From Owenia fusiformis (Eukaryota > Annelida > Polychaeta > Sabellida > Oweniidae), in NCBI GenBank assembly GCA_903813345.2, contig CAIIXF020000012.1:12010932-12074931 (forward strand): 64,000 nt of DNA. The letters run 5' to 3'. Both the position numbers and the translations under genes were made by a program. A model generated the notes under the pieces. That model had not been told where the DNA came from. It saw nothing but the letters and a program-made list of their open reading frames with translations, and made no database searches. How positions within the stretch are numbered: position 1 is the stretch's first letter; each line of letters starts with the position of its first letter. Shown one piece after another: positions 23,901-34,500 of the stretch.

Positions 23901-26900
23901 CATTTTGTTCGACCACCGGGCGTGTTATTGTAATTAACGGAAACATTTAGAAAATTTTGAGGTATAAGAAATAAAGTCAAGATACATCTCCACCTGCATT
24001 ATTAGTTTTTTATTTGCAGCTTATGAAAATAAAAATATAAACACAGAGTCAGAGTAACACGTAAGTCTATGGGGAAAAGGTTGGCAAACTTATGGAGGGG
24101 GAGGGGAGTGTACTTTTTCTTATAATATTAAGGGTGTGGCCTTACAGACACGTCAACAGACTACAACAAATAACATTGATTTATAATACCATTATGTTAT
24201 CACAACCTTTCTTTTCAGGTGTCACAGGTACCAGAAAAAGAAGCTCCTTTGTGTAGTAAGTATAGATTATTGGAAAATATATTATATATATTGACGGTCA
24301 ATATCATGTGTAATTGGAGATAAAGAAAAAATATCTAACGAGGTTGACGTGACAATATGAAACAATATATGAATCAGGTGTAATTGGTTCTTCAGATGAA
24401 GTCAGTTCCAAAAGAAGACCATAATATCGGATCATAATGTATCCTTTATTTTCGTAGCATGAATAATGTTCAACATAAGTGTCTTAATCCGTGATACCAG
24501 AATAAATCTAACTCCAGAATTGTGTGCATCTTTATAAAGAACGTCACAATCCGTCATGCTGAAATGTAGTGATCCTATGGAAAGCTCCTTTAAACAGCTT
24601 TTCGATCTAGACAATATAGATTTCCCATAGCTAGTGTTTTACTTTGATTCTTTGAATGAGAAACAATCCTTTAGTCTAGATATAATCATTAAGAATATTA
24701 AGAATACGGTCGATAAAATCCAGCCATCCTATCAAAAGTTAAGAGCGTTCACTTAAATTAATTTATTTGATGCCTTTTAAAATATCCGGCATCCATGACA
24801 AAGAACTCTTATCAAGGGCCATGCCAGTCATTCATAACTTATAAGCATCAAAACCTTATATTATTACAAGTATTACATACCTAGCGAAGCATTTGTATGG
24901 AAGTCAATGGGAAAGTTAGCGAGCTATATCCACCGATATTGCCCGATTACCCCGATATAGCCCGCTTACCTCGTTTTGATATTAGATTTCTTTAATAACC
25001 ATGATAATATCATGACGTCACGTCCCGGGCGTCACGTCATTGATACAAAGTAACCATGGGAACAAAGGCATGTAATACATCAGTTATGTCACTATGACGT
25101 GAAATATGCCTTCGTTCTTGCCCAAATATGCGTCATAGTGACATAACCTCTAAGTATTTCATATCCAGAGTGGTATATGTAGCTAATGCCGTGGTCACAT
25201 TTGCTCCGATTTTTAGTACGGCGCCCGGCCGATCGGAGCAAATGTGACCACGGCAGTAAGTGGGTCAAATCTTTTGAGCGTTACAACGTTTGCTCTAAAA
25301 TGTCGTCCATTCCTTTGCAGACATATATGGATTCTACACAAAATATGCCACCCAGCTTTTGTAACATTACTTTGTAAATACTATATTGATCTTGGCTTGT
25401 ACTTTCAGGGAAATGAAAGCCATTCAATTAAACACAAAATAATTATTGCTAATTTTGCTATAACTTTTGTTTTGTTTGCTTTTTCTCCATGGAACTTTCA
25501 CAACACAAGGTACATATATTTGACTTTATTCTATAAAAATTTAAAGTCATTTAATTTAGTATTAACAAAGTTATAGTACTAGTTACTAAGGTAGACAGTG
25601 TCATGGATACGTGGGGCAAAGTTCTGACGTCACTTTGGACGACATTTTGAGTGTTGAAAGCAGTATCATTAATACTCTTGGATATGCAGTGCAGTTACAA
25701 ATAATCCATCCCAGAGTCACTTCATAATCCATCACTTCATGAGGGGCTCAAAATAGGCACCATTAGCATTAATTAGCATTAGTTGCTGTCTGGCGACCCA
25801 CTCGTGGTACACGTTTTTGAAGCCACCCTTGAAGTGTGTGGCGAGGGAGGTGGTCACTACAGACATCAGCTGATTGAGATTCCGGTGTGATATTCCTCTC
25901 AGATCTCTTTTCACTGGGGCGAATACAGCGAAACCATGTGGGGCCTTATCTGGGGATATATTGAGTGGGGCAATGCTTCCGTGCCGAGCTCTGTTTATGT
26001 ATTTTGGACAATGGATCTAGAGGATCTGTGAGCAGGCCGTTATCCTGGTGGAACCCATTAGATCGATATTGCTTGGCAGGACAGCCTTTCTATCAGTCAT
26101 TTTGTTTCAGGGGGGTATGACATCATCATGCGATTATCATCTACTCCTTTGATAATGTACTATACATATAGTATATTGTGACAAAGAATTTCATCAGCTA
26201 TTGCCCCGAACCGGTCCGTCTTCTCGCTACAAGCAGATTGCCCCGAACCGGTCCGTTTTCTCGCTGCAAGCAGGATGAAATTCTTTGTCACAAAGTTTGG
26301 CATTTTTTATAAAATCAAACGCGCGTCATTGAAACTCAGAAGATGTAAATAGCATGTCATTTACATCATACCTTGATGGGGAAAAATAGATCTTATATGT
26401 TAGAAGTACTAAATAAAAGTTATCGTGAAAATGAGACAGTCGTTCTCGAGAGAAAAGAGCATAAATGCGCATTTAGAGAGTTTTGGTCTGTTTAAAAATC
26501 TGTAAAAAATTGGGGTACTTAAAAGCATCGGGAGGCATCATATATTTCAAATTAGACACGAGGAAGTCAATATTCAGCAAGTTATGGCTGTTTTAAATTC
26601 AAATAAAACCGTGAACCCGTACCGGTCCAGCTTTTGACCCGTACCGGTCAATTTTCGTTAGCTGCGTATACCAAGGGTGAAATATTATGTTACAAAAGGT
26701 GGGTGTCATTTTTGCGTAAGATACAATTCGGCCAGCAAATGCTCGTAAATGTGCACCTAGGTGAGCTAGTCATCTAATACTTCTTGTGGAGTTGCAAAAT
26801 GGTTTGTAGGTTCAATGTGCGAAAAGACAAATCAGCATTTCTCAGACTAAAAAGTTATGAAACATTATGCGGGTGGGTGTCATTTTTTGTGTCACGGCCA

Positions 26901-27834
26901 AAACTGCAAATGTGCAGTTCAAGATCGGCGCAGTTTTGTATTTTTGTAACATATTTATACCATGTATGTAAATGTGTTTTTCTTTGGGAAATAAAGAAAA
27001 AACAAAACAAAGAAGCTATAATAAAGTGTCAAAGGTAATGAATGGCCATACCAATTGCAAGATACCTCGACATTTTTGTAAAAAAGAGTATGAAGGCATT
27101 AATTTCGTACTATTTGTGAAAATGTAGTATCTAAGGTATTTGAACTTAATCATAATATTCACCATATTTGTTATGTAGGTGTAGATGAAGATTGCGGAGT
27201 AAATCCCACATTTACGGGTTTGAAGCAGCTCAAGACCTCGGATGGAATGATCTTCAACGCCTATTGTGAACAGGGATGGACTTATGTTCTTAAGAGATTT
27301 GATGGAAGCGAAGATTTCTACCGTAGCTGGGTTGAATACCAGCAAGGCTTTGGTGAACGTAATAAAGAGAACTTTATAGGACTGGATAACCTTGCTAGCA
27401 TGTTGAAACAAAGGAGTTATAAAGTTCGATTTGATATAACAGCTTTTCCTTCTGACACCTCTACTCTAATAAGTGGCTTCGCGGAATACTCAACGTTTAA
27501 TATGGCTGACGAGAGTGACAAATATCGGATCGCCATCAGTGGGTATTCCGGTAATGCGGGAGATTCGATGGCATTTCAAAATGGGCAACAATTCACAACA
27601 TATGACCAAGACAATGATTCTGATGCGGGTAACTGCGCTGATCAATACAAGGGTGCATGGTGGTACAATGCTTGTCATCAAAGTAATTTGTTCGGTTTGT
27701 ATGTGAATAGTGCAATTTGTCCAGCGTATGGCCAGTGTGTTAACTGGTTTGCATGGCCCGATGCTCTTGCCTCACCGAATGATAACTCCTATATATCTTT
27801 CAAAGAGGCATCTATGAGAATACATCGCAATTAG
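20662..27834 (+). CDS. Gene A: PAN + linker + fibrinogen-related domain protein, interrupted by a LINE
   Basis: Predicted parts are exon 1 (20662 to donor after 21674, with a LINE fragment inside), micro-exon 2 (24228-24255) and the FReD exon (27179-27834). Without the LINE, exon 1 would end in phase 0, the micro-exon carries 28 nt, and the FReD exon begins with two bases completing the split codon, so the joined frame is open. F-type lectin exons present in paralogues B and D are missing between 24256 and 27178. The intact gene would make a secreted protein with an N-terminal PAN/apple-like domain and a C-terminal lectin-like FReD. As it stands the LINE introduces a stop at 21510. The locus is therefore a recent pseudogene, encodes a truncated chimera, or splices around the insertion. 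Confidence 0.7.
20975..21665 (+). mobile_element. 5'-truncated LINE 3' end inserted in gene A exon 1
   Basis: After the exon codons for MTYY the sequence diverges abruptly from the paralogues. It stays open in the same frame to 21510 and contains CIVCNRFETETIDHFIMKC, the zinc-ribbon CX2C...HX4C pattern found at the C-terminus of many LINE ORF2 proteins. It ends in an A/T-rich tail (AATAAATAATTAAATTAAA). The PAN exon then resumes with TATAGACAG|GTAACA at 21666, the same as the paralogues' TATAGACAG|GTAAGA. TATA is present on both sides (20971-20974 and 21666-21669) as a short target duplication. About 690 bp is a typical size for a truncated copy. Confidence 0.85.
21675..24227 (+). other. Intron 1 of gene A
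   Basis: No coding sequence supported. A right-arm fragment of the CACTCCCCTCC MITE family lies near its end. CAGGGTGTCC at about 22606 resembles a mariner-type end, but no partner was seen. Short frames on both strands (22330-22596, 23102-23538) look like chance. Confidence 0.5.
23930..24112. mobile_element. Right-arm fragment of the CACTCCCCTCC MITE family
   Basis: It shares with the complete copies the order TTTGAGGTAT, AAATAAAGTCAAG, AACACGTA and GGTTGGCAAACTTATGGAGG, ending GGGGAGTGTA. No matching left arm was identified, so the copy is partial. It lies in intron 1 of gene A, as related copies lie in intron 1 of B and D. Confidence 0.7.
24228..24255 (+). CDS. Gene A micro-exon 2 (linker)
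   Basis: The 28-nt exon encodes VPEKEAPLC plus one base, between acceptor TGTCACAG and donor GTAAGT. It aligns codon for codon with the 28-nt exon of gene B (VLDEQGPLC). A second acceptor nine bases upstream (TTTTCAG before 24219) would give a 37-nt version and add three residues in frame, so a tandem acceptor choice is possible. Confidence 0.7.
25083..25148. repeat. Hairpin: 17-bp inverted repeat
   Basis: GTTATGTCACTATGACG at 25083 and CGTCATAGTGACATAAC at 25131 are exact reverse complements separated by about 31 bp. It sits in intron 2 of gene A beside a second hairpin at 25187-25255. Confidence 0.85.
25187..25255. repeat. Perfect 24-bp-arm hairpin
   Basis: The left arm (25187-25210) begins TGCCGTGGTCACATTTGCTC. 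The right arm (25232-25255) is its exact reverse complement. The loop is 21 bp and G+C-rich. There are no mismatches, in contrast to surrounding decayed repeats, so it is young or maintained. It could be a very small MITE. Confidence 0.92.
25732..26110 (-). pseudogene. Mariner/Tc1-type transposase remnant
   Basis: On the minus strand the 3' part reads in one frame through VKRDLRG ... GGFKN ... and ends INANGAYFEPLMK before a stop. The ending resembles the C-terminus of mariner-like transposases, where a basic-aromatic stretch precedes a GxYFE-type end. Upstream, in another frame, is FHQDNGLL, like the second catalytic aspartate motif (QDNA.PH) of DDE transposases. Frames shift between the two parts, so it is not functional. 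No flanking terminal repeats were identified. The family call rests on short motifs only. Confidence 0.45.
26177..26292. repeat. Inverted-repeat-flanked duplicated CCGGTCC motif
   Basis: TGTGACAAAGAATTTCATC (26177-26195) and its exact reverse GATGAAATTCTTTGTCACA (26274-26292) enclose two tandem copies of a 35-bp unit starting ATTGCCCCGAACCGGTCCGT. A related pair of CCCGTACCGGTC words lies at about 26615-26652. G+C-rich direct repeats inside an AT-rich stem are unusual here. No function is assigned. Confidence 0.85.
26293..27178 (+). other. Remainder of intron 2 of gene A; no F-lectin exon
   Basis: Searched by eye for the F-type lectin exons of genes B and D (the AWWMVDL and CTHT coding words) and none is present. 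GGTGGGTGTCATTTTT occurs twice, at about 26699 and 26872, as a small dispersed repeat. Confidence 0.5.
27179..27834 (+). CDS. Gene A fibrinogen-related domain (FReD) exon
   Basis: A single exon opens after TTATGTAG at the codon split by a phase-1 intron and encodes 217 residues to TAG, a normal FReD length. Hallmarks in order are DEDCGVNPTFTG, AYCEQGWT, RFDGSEDFYRSW, GFGE, FIGLDN, YSGNAGDS, the DQDNDSD...NCAD calcium-site region, GAWWYNACHQSNLFG and the end FKEASMRIHRN. The CHxSNL segment lines the acetyl-group pocket in ficolins and tachylectin-5-type lectins, so ligand binding of that kind is plausible. The product is probably secreted with the PAN domain of exon 1. No frameshift or stop interrupts it. 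Confidence 0.93.
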
Positions 27835-27852
27835 AATGTTCACCAGTTGAAG

Positions 27853-28966
27853 ATGAATCCAACTTTGAACGTTATAGGCAGAAAACAATCATAACAATGA
27901 ATCCAACTTGAACGTTATCGACAGAAAACAATCATTACAATGAATCCAACTTTGAGCGTTATAGGCAGAAAACAATCATTACAATGAATGAAACTTTGAA
28001 CGTTATCGACAGAAAACAATCATTACAATGAATCCAACTTTGAACGTTACCGACAGAAAGCAATCATCACAATGAATCCAACTTTGAGCGTTATAGGCAG
28101 AAAACAATCATTACAATGAATCCAACTTTGAACGTTATCGACAGAAAACAATCATTACAATGAATCAAACTTTGAACGTTATAGGCAGAAAACAATCGTT
28201 ACAAATGAACCCAACTTTGAACGTTATAGACAGAAAAATTGCAGTCATTACAATGAATCCAACTTTGAACGTTATAGGCAGAAAACAATCATTAAAATAA
28301 AACCAACTTTGAGAGTTATAGGCAGAAAACAATCATTACAATGAATCCAACTTTGAGCGTTATAGGCAGAAAACAATCATTACAATGAATCCAACTTTGA
28401 ACGTTATAGACAGAAAACAATCATTACAATGAATGTAACTTTGAACGTTATAAGACAGCGAACACTCATTACGATGAATCCAACTTTGAACGTTATAGGC
28501 AGAAAACAATCATTACAATGAATCCAACTTTGAACGTTATAGGCAGAAAACCATTACAATGAATCCAACTTTGAACGTTTTAGGCAGAAAACAATCATTA
28601 CAATGAATCCAACTTTGAACGTTATAGACAGAAAACAATCATTACGATGAATCCAACTTTGAACGTTATAGACAGAAAACAATCATTACAATGAATCTAA
28701 CTTTGAACGTTATAGGCAGAAAACAATCATTACAAATGAATCCAACTTTGAACGTTATAGGCAGAAAACCATTACAATGAATCCAACTTCGAAGGATTTA
28801 GGCAGAAAACAATCATTACAACGAATCCAACTTTGAATGTAATAGACAGAAAACAATCATTACATTGAATCCAACTTTGAACGTAATAGGCAGAAAACAA
28901 TCATTACAATGAATCCAACTTTGAACGTTATAGGCAGAAAACCATTACAATGAATCCAAATTGTCG
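27853..28966 (+). repeat. 44-bp minisatellite directly after the gene A stop
   Basis: About 25 copies of a 44-bp unit (GAATCCAACTTTGAACGTTA / TAGGCAGAAAACAATCATTA / CAAT) fill 1.1 kb starting about 19 nt after the stop codon. Copies differ by single bases (TATAGGC/TATCGAC) and a few deletions. The paralogous 3' UTR of gene B (45302-45343) has the same lead-in sequence and just one shortened unit (AAAGTTATAGGCAGAAACAG). The array therefore seems to have expanded in place from a 3' UTR unit. Confidence 0.97.
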
Positions 28967-29721
28967 CGTTGTAAAATAGTTTATTACATTTTACATGTAC
29001 AAGGTGATCCAGAAGTAAGGTCAAAGGTATTGTCATTACAATACTGCCTGACTGATTATCTTTAAACTTGGTACAAAGGACCAGGTGCGATGATGTGCGA
29101 ATATCCCCATGATCAGAATGAATTACTCAGATGCGAGTAGGTAGTTACCAGTTTCGCCACCAGGTGGCTGAGTCGGGGGAAATAACATGGCAGGGTATTA
29201 CAGAATTCCCCTAAACTTGCATATTCATCAGTTTTAGTGGTTCACTTTTCCATATCACCCTTTTGTATCTGATAGTTATACAAATTAAAATATGCCCAGT
29301 ACAAGAAAATATAATCTGCCGAACACAAGAAAAGATATTTCACTTTATGTGATTTTACAACATGGGCTCTATGGGGAATCTCCCCGACCTATAGCTAGAA
29401 GTCACATTTTCAAAGGAAATTAAATTTTCAAAGTTGATAAACTCTTTTCAAAACCACATTTTTAGATGTAAATCTACATGTAGATTCCAAATATGACATC
29501 AGTTTGACTGAATTTTTATTTTTTGATGACTTAAATCAAGATTATTTCTACTCGCATCTAGTCTATTATGTCACATAATAGTTTTGAAAATATTTAAGCG
29601 TTTGGACCCACATGGACTCAGGTTGGGGTCATTAAGTGCAGTGACCCCATAATGCTACACAAATAGTCAGAGTTCCTTTGAGCAGAAATGAGATTTGATA
29701 TTTTAAAATTGTGTATACATA
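28967..29721. other. Spacer between genes A and B
   Basis: No gene. ACAAGGTGATCC at about 28998 looks like an isolated mariner-type end. A tandem 22-bp repeat (GTCATTTAGAGGGCAATTTC) lies further on at about 29898-29941, inside the next element. Confidence 0.45.
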
Positions 29722-30532
29722 CAGGATATCCTATGATTTTGAGGGTTATCATTTTTATAAATGGGTGGGTATCGCTCATATCAAGAAGTGAGATTCATTC
29801 ACATAAAGACTTCCCTTTGGAAAAATCTTCAAAGTTTCAGAATCCAGGGGTGCCCTTGAGAAAAGATACAGCGTATCAAAGTATGTAAGTGCAGGGTCAT
29901 TTAGAGGGCAATTTCTGGTCATTTAGAGGGCAATTTCTGGTCATTTTGAACGCAATTTCAAGGATAAAAGTTTCCACATTGCACTTTTCTAACAATTGTC
30001 ATCATGACAGAGTTCAATCCACATGTCTTTGACTGTCATGCACGAAGATTTAAAGACACGTTTCGTGTAGTGGCTCATAAGGAGACCAGGGACGACATGA
30101 ACTTGCTATCACTTAAATTGGACAGGGGACAAAGTGAACAGATCACCGGACTGGGTCCAAAAAACTTTATATAACAAATCTTATAAATGGCCCCGTTCTC
30201 ACCAGCGGATTTAGACGGGGGCGTGGGTGGCGCACGCCCCCCCCCCCTCCTAAAAGTAGGAAAATACGTGTTTTGCCTCATCGTTTTTTAACAAAATTTG
30301 ACTCTTTAATTCGCTCACAGTTCTTATCACACGCCCCCCCCCCTAAGACAAAATCCTGGATCCGTCCCTGGTTCTAGCATACTTTGATACATCATTTTTC
30401 AGAGACTGACCCATTGATTCTGAAACTTAGCAATCCCATATTACTTTTCAAGAGATACAAAATGATTTATAACATGATCAGTTGGCAGTACTACATGAGT
30501 TTAGAGGGGATGAATACATATGAAACACCCTG
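29722..30532. mobile_element. TA-flanked element with subterminal inverted repeats
   Basis: The outer ends CAGGATATCC and (reverse) CAGGGTGTTTC lie inside TA duplications (29720-29721 and 30533-30534). Matching inverted words occur at similar distances from each end: AAGTTTCAGAATC, and GTATCAAAGTATG at 29872 with its reverse at 30378. The end similarity is modest, so the exact borders are less sure than for other elements. A second, hAT-like element is nested in its right half. Confidence 0.55.
30203..30370. mobile_element. Nested small hAT-like MITE
   Basis: The left end CAGCGGATTTAGACGGGG and the reverse of the right end CAGGGACGGATCCAGGAT are related and both lead into runs of C/G. The adjacent 8-mers GTTCTCAC (30195-30202) and GTTCTAGC (30371-30378) match at six of eight positions, which fits an aged 8-bp duplication as made by hAT transposases. 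It has no coding capacity. Confidence 0.5.
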
Positions 30533-31142
30533 TATATTCGGCTTATCGGAAAACACGTAGATGATACAACATCTCAAAAATCCTTGATATGTTTTTAATT
30601 GGTGAAGGTATTAAAGATTTAAAGTGCAAAACTTTGAAGAATGTGTAAATGTTCCCAAATAATAACAAAAAAATAAAAATGATAACCATACAAATAGAAA
30701 AATAACACATTATTGTAAATATCTTAAATTTTCGTGGAATCTTTGAGGATTTTAAGAATAAAGACATGACAAGGAGCGATGTAAGCCATACATATTCTAA
30801 AATTGAAACACATCTGATTTTCTCTAAGGTTACCGATAAATAGGCACTACTAATAATTGCTATATATTTATTCTACACTACTATTTAATTAATACTCGTA
30901 TATGCCGTTGAAGTTTAAGATTATGGTTCATAACCAGATCAAAAGTTTTGAATTCGACAATGGTTGCTTAAAGGTGGGCTAACAATAAGTCAATTAGCAA
31001 CGAAAGACAGGAGTAATTGATTTTACAGAAATAATTCAACATTCTTTCGGTTAGACGGCCTTTTAGGTTTATTGGAATAAAACGGTAGGGATATTTCCGC
31101 TGATTTCCCGTAACGATTAATCGACAATATTACATACAATTT

Positions 31143-31250
31143 TGCGGCGCTTTAACGAGATAGAACACACCCTAATAATCTATTAGGAAGTTATACACTG
31201 TGGTTGGAAGGAGCTCTGGACATTTAACGCCTAGAGGCAACTGAAAAACA
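31143..31250 (+). promoter_or_regulatory. Conserved upstream/5' UTR block of gene B
   Basis: The roughly 108 bp before the gene B ATG, starting GCGGCGCTTTAACGAGA, is nearly identical to 47738-47844 before gene C. Its second half (CACTGTGGTTGGA... and TTTAACGCC) recurs before gene D at about 58178-58233. Gene A lacks it. Conservation outside the coding region indicates a shared promoter or 5' leader, or simply the extent of the duplicated segment. No TATA box is obvious. Confidence 0.55.
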
Positions 31251-31568
31251 ATGTATTTACTTTTGGCTTGGTTTTTCATGACTTTTCTGGCCATAGTTGG
31301 CCTTACATTTGCCAAATCATCGCCATATGAAACGTTTTTCAAAAGGGGAATCCTAGGTCAGTCTTTAGATGATAGATATACTTTTGAGAGTGTACCTGTG
31401 CAAGGTCTAGCTGAATGCAGTAGATTATGTCAACTGAACGACCACTGTTATTCGTTCAACTTTGAGCATGGCGCAACGGGAATGGCACAATGTGGTCTTG
31501 TGTATTGTAATGCAGATGTAAATGACTCTGCATTAGTTTCTAACACCGCAATGACCTACTACAGACAG
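31251..31568 (+). CDS. Gene B exon 1: signal peptide and PAN/apple-like domain
   Basis: 106 codons end at CAG|GTAAGA. Residues 1-21 are a hydrophobic leader (MYLLLAWFFMTFLAIVGLTF...). The mature part has the cysteine pattern ECSRLCQLNDHC ... CGLVYC and the NFEHGATGMAQ core shared with genes A, C and D. Two N-glycosylation-type sites are not obvious beyond NDS. Confidence 0.88.
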
Positions 31569-34500
31569 GTAAGACAATATGTTATACAATGTGTTCGTTC
31601 TCCAAATAATAGATACATACTTCATATTTCAATTAAAGAACCGCGAGTTGTTTGCAAAATGAATTGGGGGAGTTTTTGTTCATGCATTTCGCTTGTGTTT
31701 TCATATTTTTTCACCTAGTAAGTATTATTAAAACACTTTAAACATTTTATTGACTATAAGGTTGCACCATATAATCCGAAAAACATATTTTTCATTTTCA
31801 AGGATTGTCTATGGATTAACACCCAGGTATTTTTATTTTTCAAACTTCAGAGGACTGGGAATCATTGGTTACGAAAGCTTTAAACATACACTCCCCTCAA
31901 TAAGTTTGGCAACCTTTTTTCCCCATTGAACTACTGTACGTGTTAAAGCCTCTTTACGTTTGAATTTTTATTTACTTAACCGGCGATGAAATAACTTATA
32001 ATATTGATGGAAACGTAACTTGACTTTATTTTCAATACCTTCAAATTTTCTCAATTTTTTCCTGAATTACAATAGGTCGAAAATTGATGATAAATTTGAT
32101 GAATTTTTGAAAATCGTCATTCCCATGTAATGTAAAAATATTTTTATATAGAAAATTGAATTGTCTAACTTTTTTGAACACTAAGTGTTTAGTTTATTTG
32201 ATGAATATTAAAGATACAGCGCTTCAAAGTCATTTTTGAAAATAATTTTCCGCCTCCTGTGTTATTTCGATGGGTGAGGTTTTTTGAAAAACAATTTTGA
32301 CTTTAAAGCCCTATAACTTTGTTGAACCTGAAGAAACATATCAATTTTTTGTTAAATAAAGTTAGCAAATTCAACTGCCACCCTAACTCGTATTTTTGCA
32401 AGGACTCGGATGGATGGATATTCTGTCATATGACTTGCGGCAAACCTACCATTTCCCATTGGTTAACATGGGAATGTCGATTTTCAAAAATTCATCAAAT
32501 TTATCATCAATTTTTGACCTATTGTAATTGAAGAAAAAATTGAGAAAATTTGGAGGTATTGGAATTAAGGTCAAATTACGTTCCCAGCAATAGTTTAAGT
32601 ATTTTCATCGCAAGTTAAGTAAATAAAAATTCAAAGGTAAAGAGGCTTTAACACGTAGTTCAATGGGGGAAAAAAGGTTGCCAAACTTATGGAGGGGAGT
32701 GTAAATGCTGTTTTAAGTAGGGTTCATGTATGACAATAATTTTTCAAATTGTGCAAATCCCTTCCTTAATCCCTATTATTTCTCTTTGAGGAATTTCCCA
32801 TAGTAATCCAATGTTATAGTTCAAAGCAGATTTTTGAGATAACAGGAAAGTAAATCATTTATACACACCCATTGGGTTGTGATATGAACCAAAACAACCG
32901 AATACTGGGTATTAATGATGAAAACTCAGGGCAAATCAGATTTCTGGATATCTTTTCAGTAAATGCCTCACCAAAAAAATATTTTTAGATAGAAAATTGA
33001 ATTGTCTAACTTTTTTGAACGCAAAGTGTTAAGTTTACTTTGTGAACATTAAAGTTGAGCTTCAAAGTCATTTTGAAAACCATTTTTCGCCTCCTGAGCT
33101 TCAAAGTCATGTTTGAAAATCATTTTCGCCTCCTGTGTTATTTCAATGGAAGAGGTTTCTTGAAAAATAACTTTGACTTTTAAGACCTATAACTTTGTTG
33201 AACGTGAAGACACAACTCATTTTTTTGTTCCAAATTCAATTTGTTACCTAACTAGTGTTTTGCAGAACTCGGTTAGATGGATATTCTGTCATATGACTTT
33301 CAACAAACCTATCAGTTCCCATTGTTTTATTGGATAAATTTTCAAAAAATCATTAAGAGAGCACAATGATCAGTCAAGGGCATTGCATGGCATATAATAT
33401 CAGGGTCAAATATTTAATACTGCGTTGGAAGAGAAAGATAGAATTCGAAGGACTGTTAAACATCTGAACTGAAAAAATGATCACCTTACATATTCAGGGA
33501 GGTTTCTTAGAATGGGGGTATGAGAACACCTGAAAGCACAATGCGTGTGATTGCATCCGAAATATCACTCAGAAGGCGCAGCCATACCAGAGGATGGATT
33601 AAAGGTTGCTGGGACACTTCCTCATTAATGATCTCAACCTCTGTACTCACAAAATGCAATTAACAAGAGACCAAATTAATGTGACTGGTTTAAACAAACG
33701 ATATGTAGTTCGCTTTGGTTGACACGAATATCTTACATTTTCTTTTCTTTCAAAAATTTTTTCAAATTGAGCAATATCGAAAGTTTCATAAAGAATTTAA
33801 ACTCATACTGTCATCCAAAATTGTAGTTTTTGTACATGAAAAATGAAGCTGATTGCATTTGCTATCACACCTTGAATTTTTAATCTTTGTTCAGTAGAGT
33901 TATCAAAAATGAATATTGACGAGGATGATTTGTCCATGTGTTTGGAAATATCGGAGTTACAATTCAATCAAAAATGTTATATGTAAAATAGTCGTGGAAT
34001 AATCTGCTAAAACAGGCATATTAACCCGATATTCAGGTCGGCGTTTGGGTTTGACGCGATATCTTTCAGCTTCCGGGATGCACGGCAGGTACTCTTTAAG
34101 GAATAGATAATGATAGAGGCCATTTAATATGGTGAAATTCAGCACGATTTGGACAGAATGTCGTAAGTGAGTGCATTTGTACTGACATTCTGTCCAACGA
34201 GTGTAGAATTTCACCATATTGAATGGCCTATCGTTATTTATTCCGATTTAAGCATTAAAATGAAAACATTGTTCGGATAATAAGGGATTGATGTCTATAA
34301 AATAACGACATTCGAGCAGCATATGTTTTCTCAATCATTTACATCATCGGCCTTTGCACCAAGAGGGAAACATCGATTCATTATAACAAAGTTATTATTT
34401 TCAGGTATTGGACGAGCAGGGTCCTTTATGTAGTAAGTATACATATTGTGTATTGATCGTTGAACAAAAGGCAGGAAATCATTTACAGTATGCCATGATA

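Noticed and set aside
24256-27178. F-type lectin exons in gene A
   Set aside because: None of the lectin coding words seen in B and D occurs here, so gene A is taken to lack the cassette.
27853-28966. CRISPR-like array of regular repeats
   Set aside because: The repeats are contiguous 44-bp units with no unique spacers, in an animal 3' flank; it is a minisatellite.
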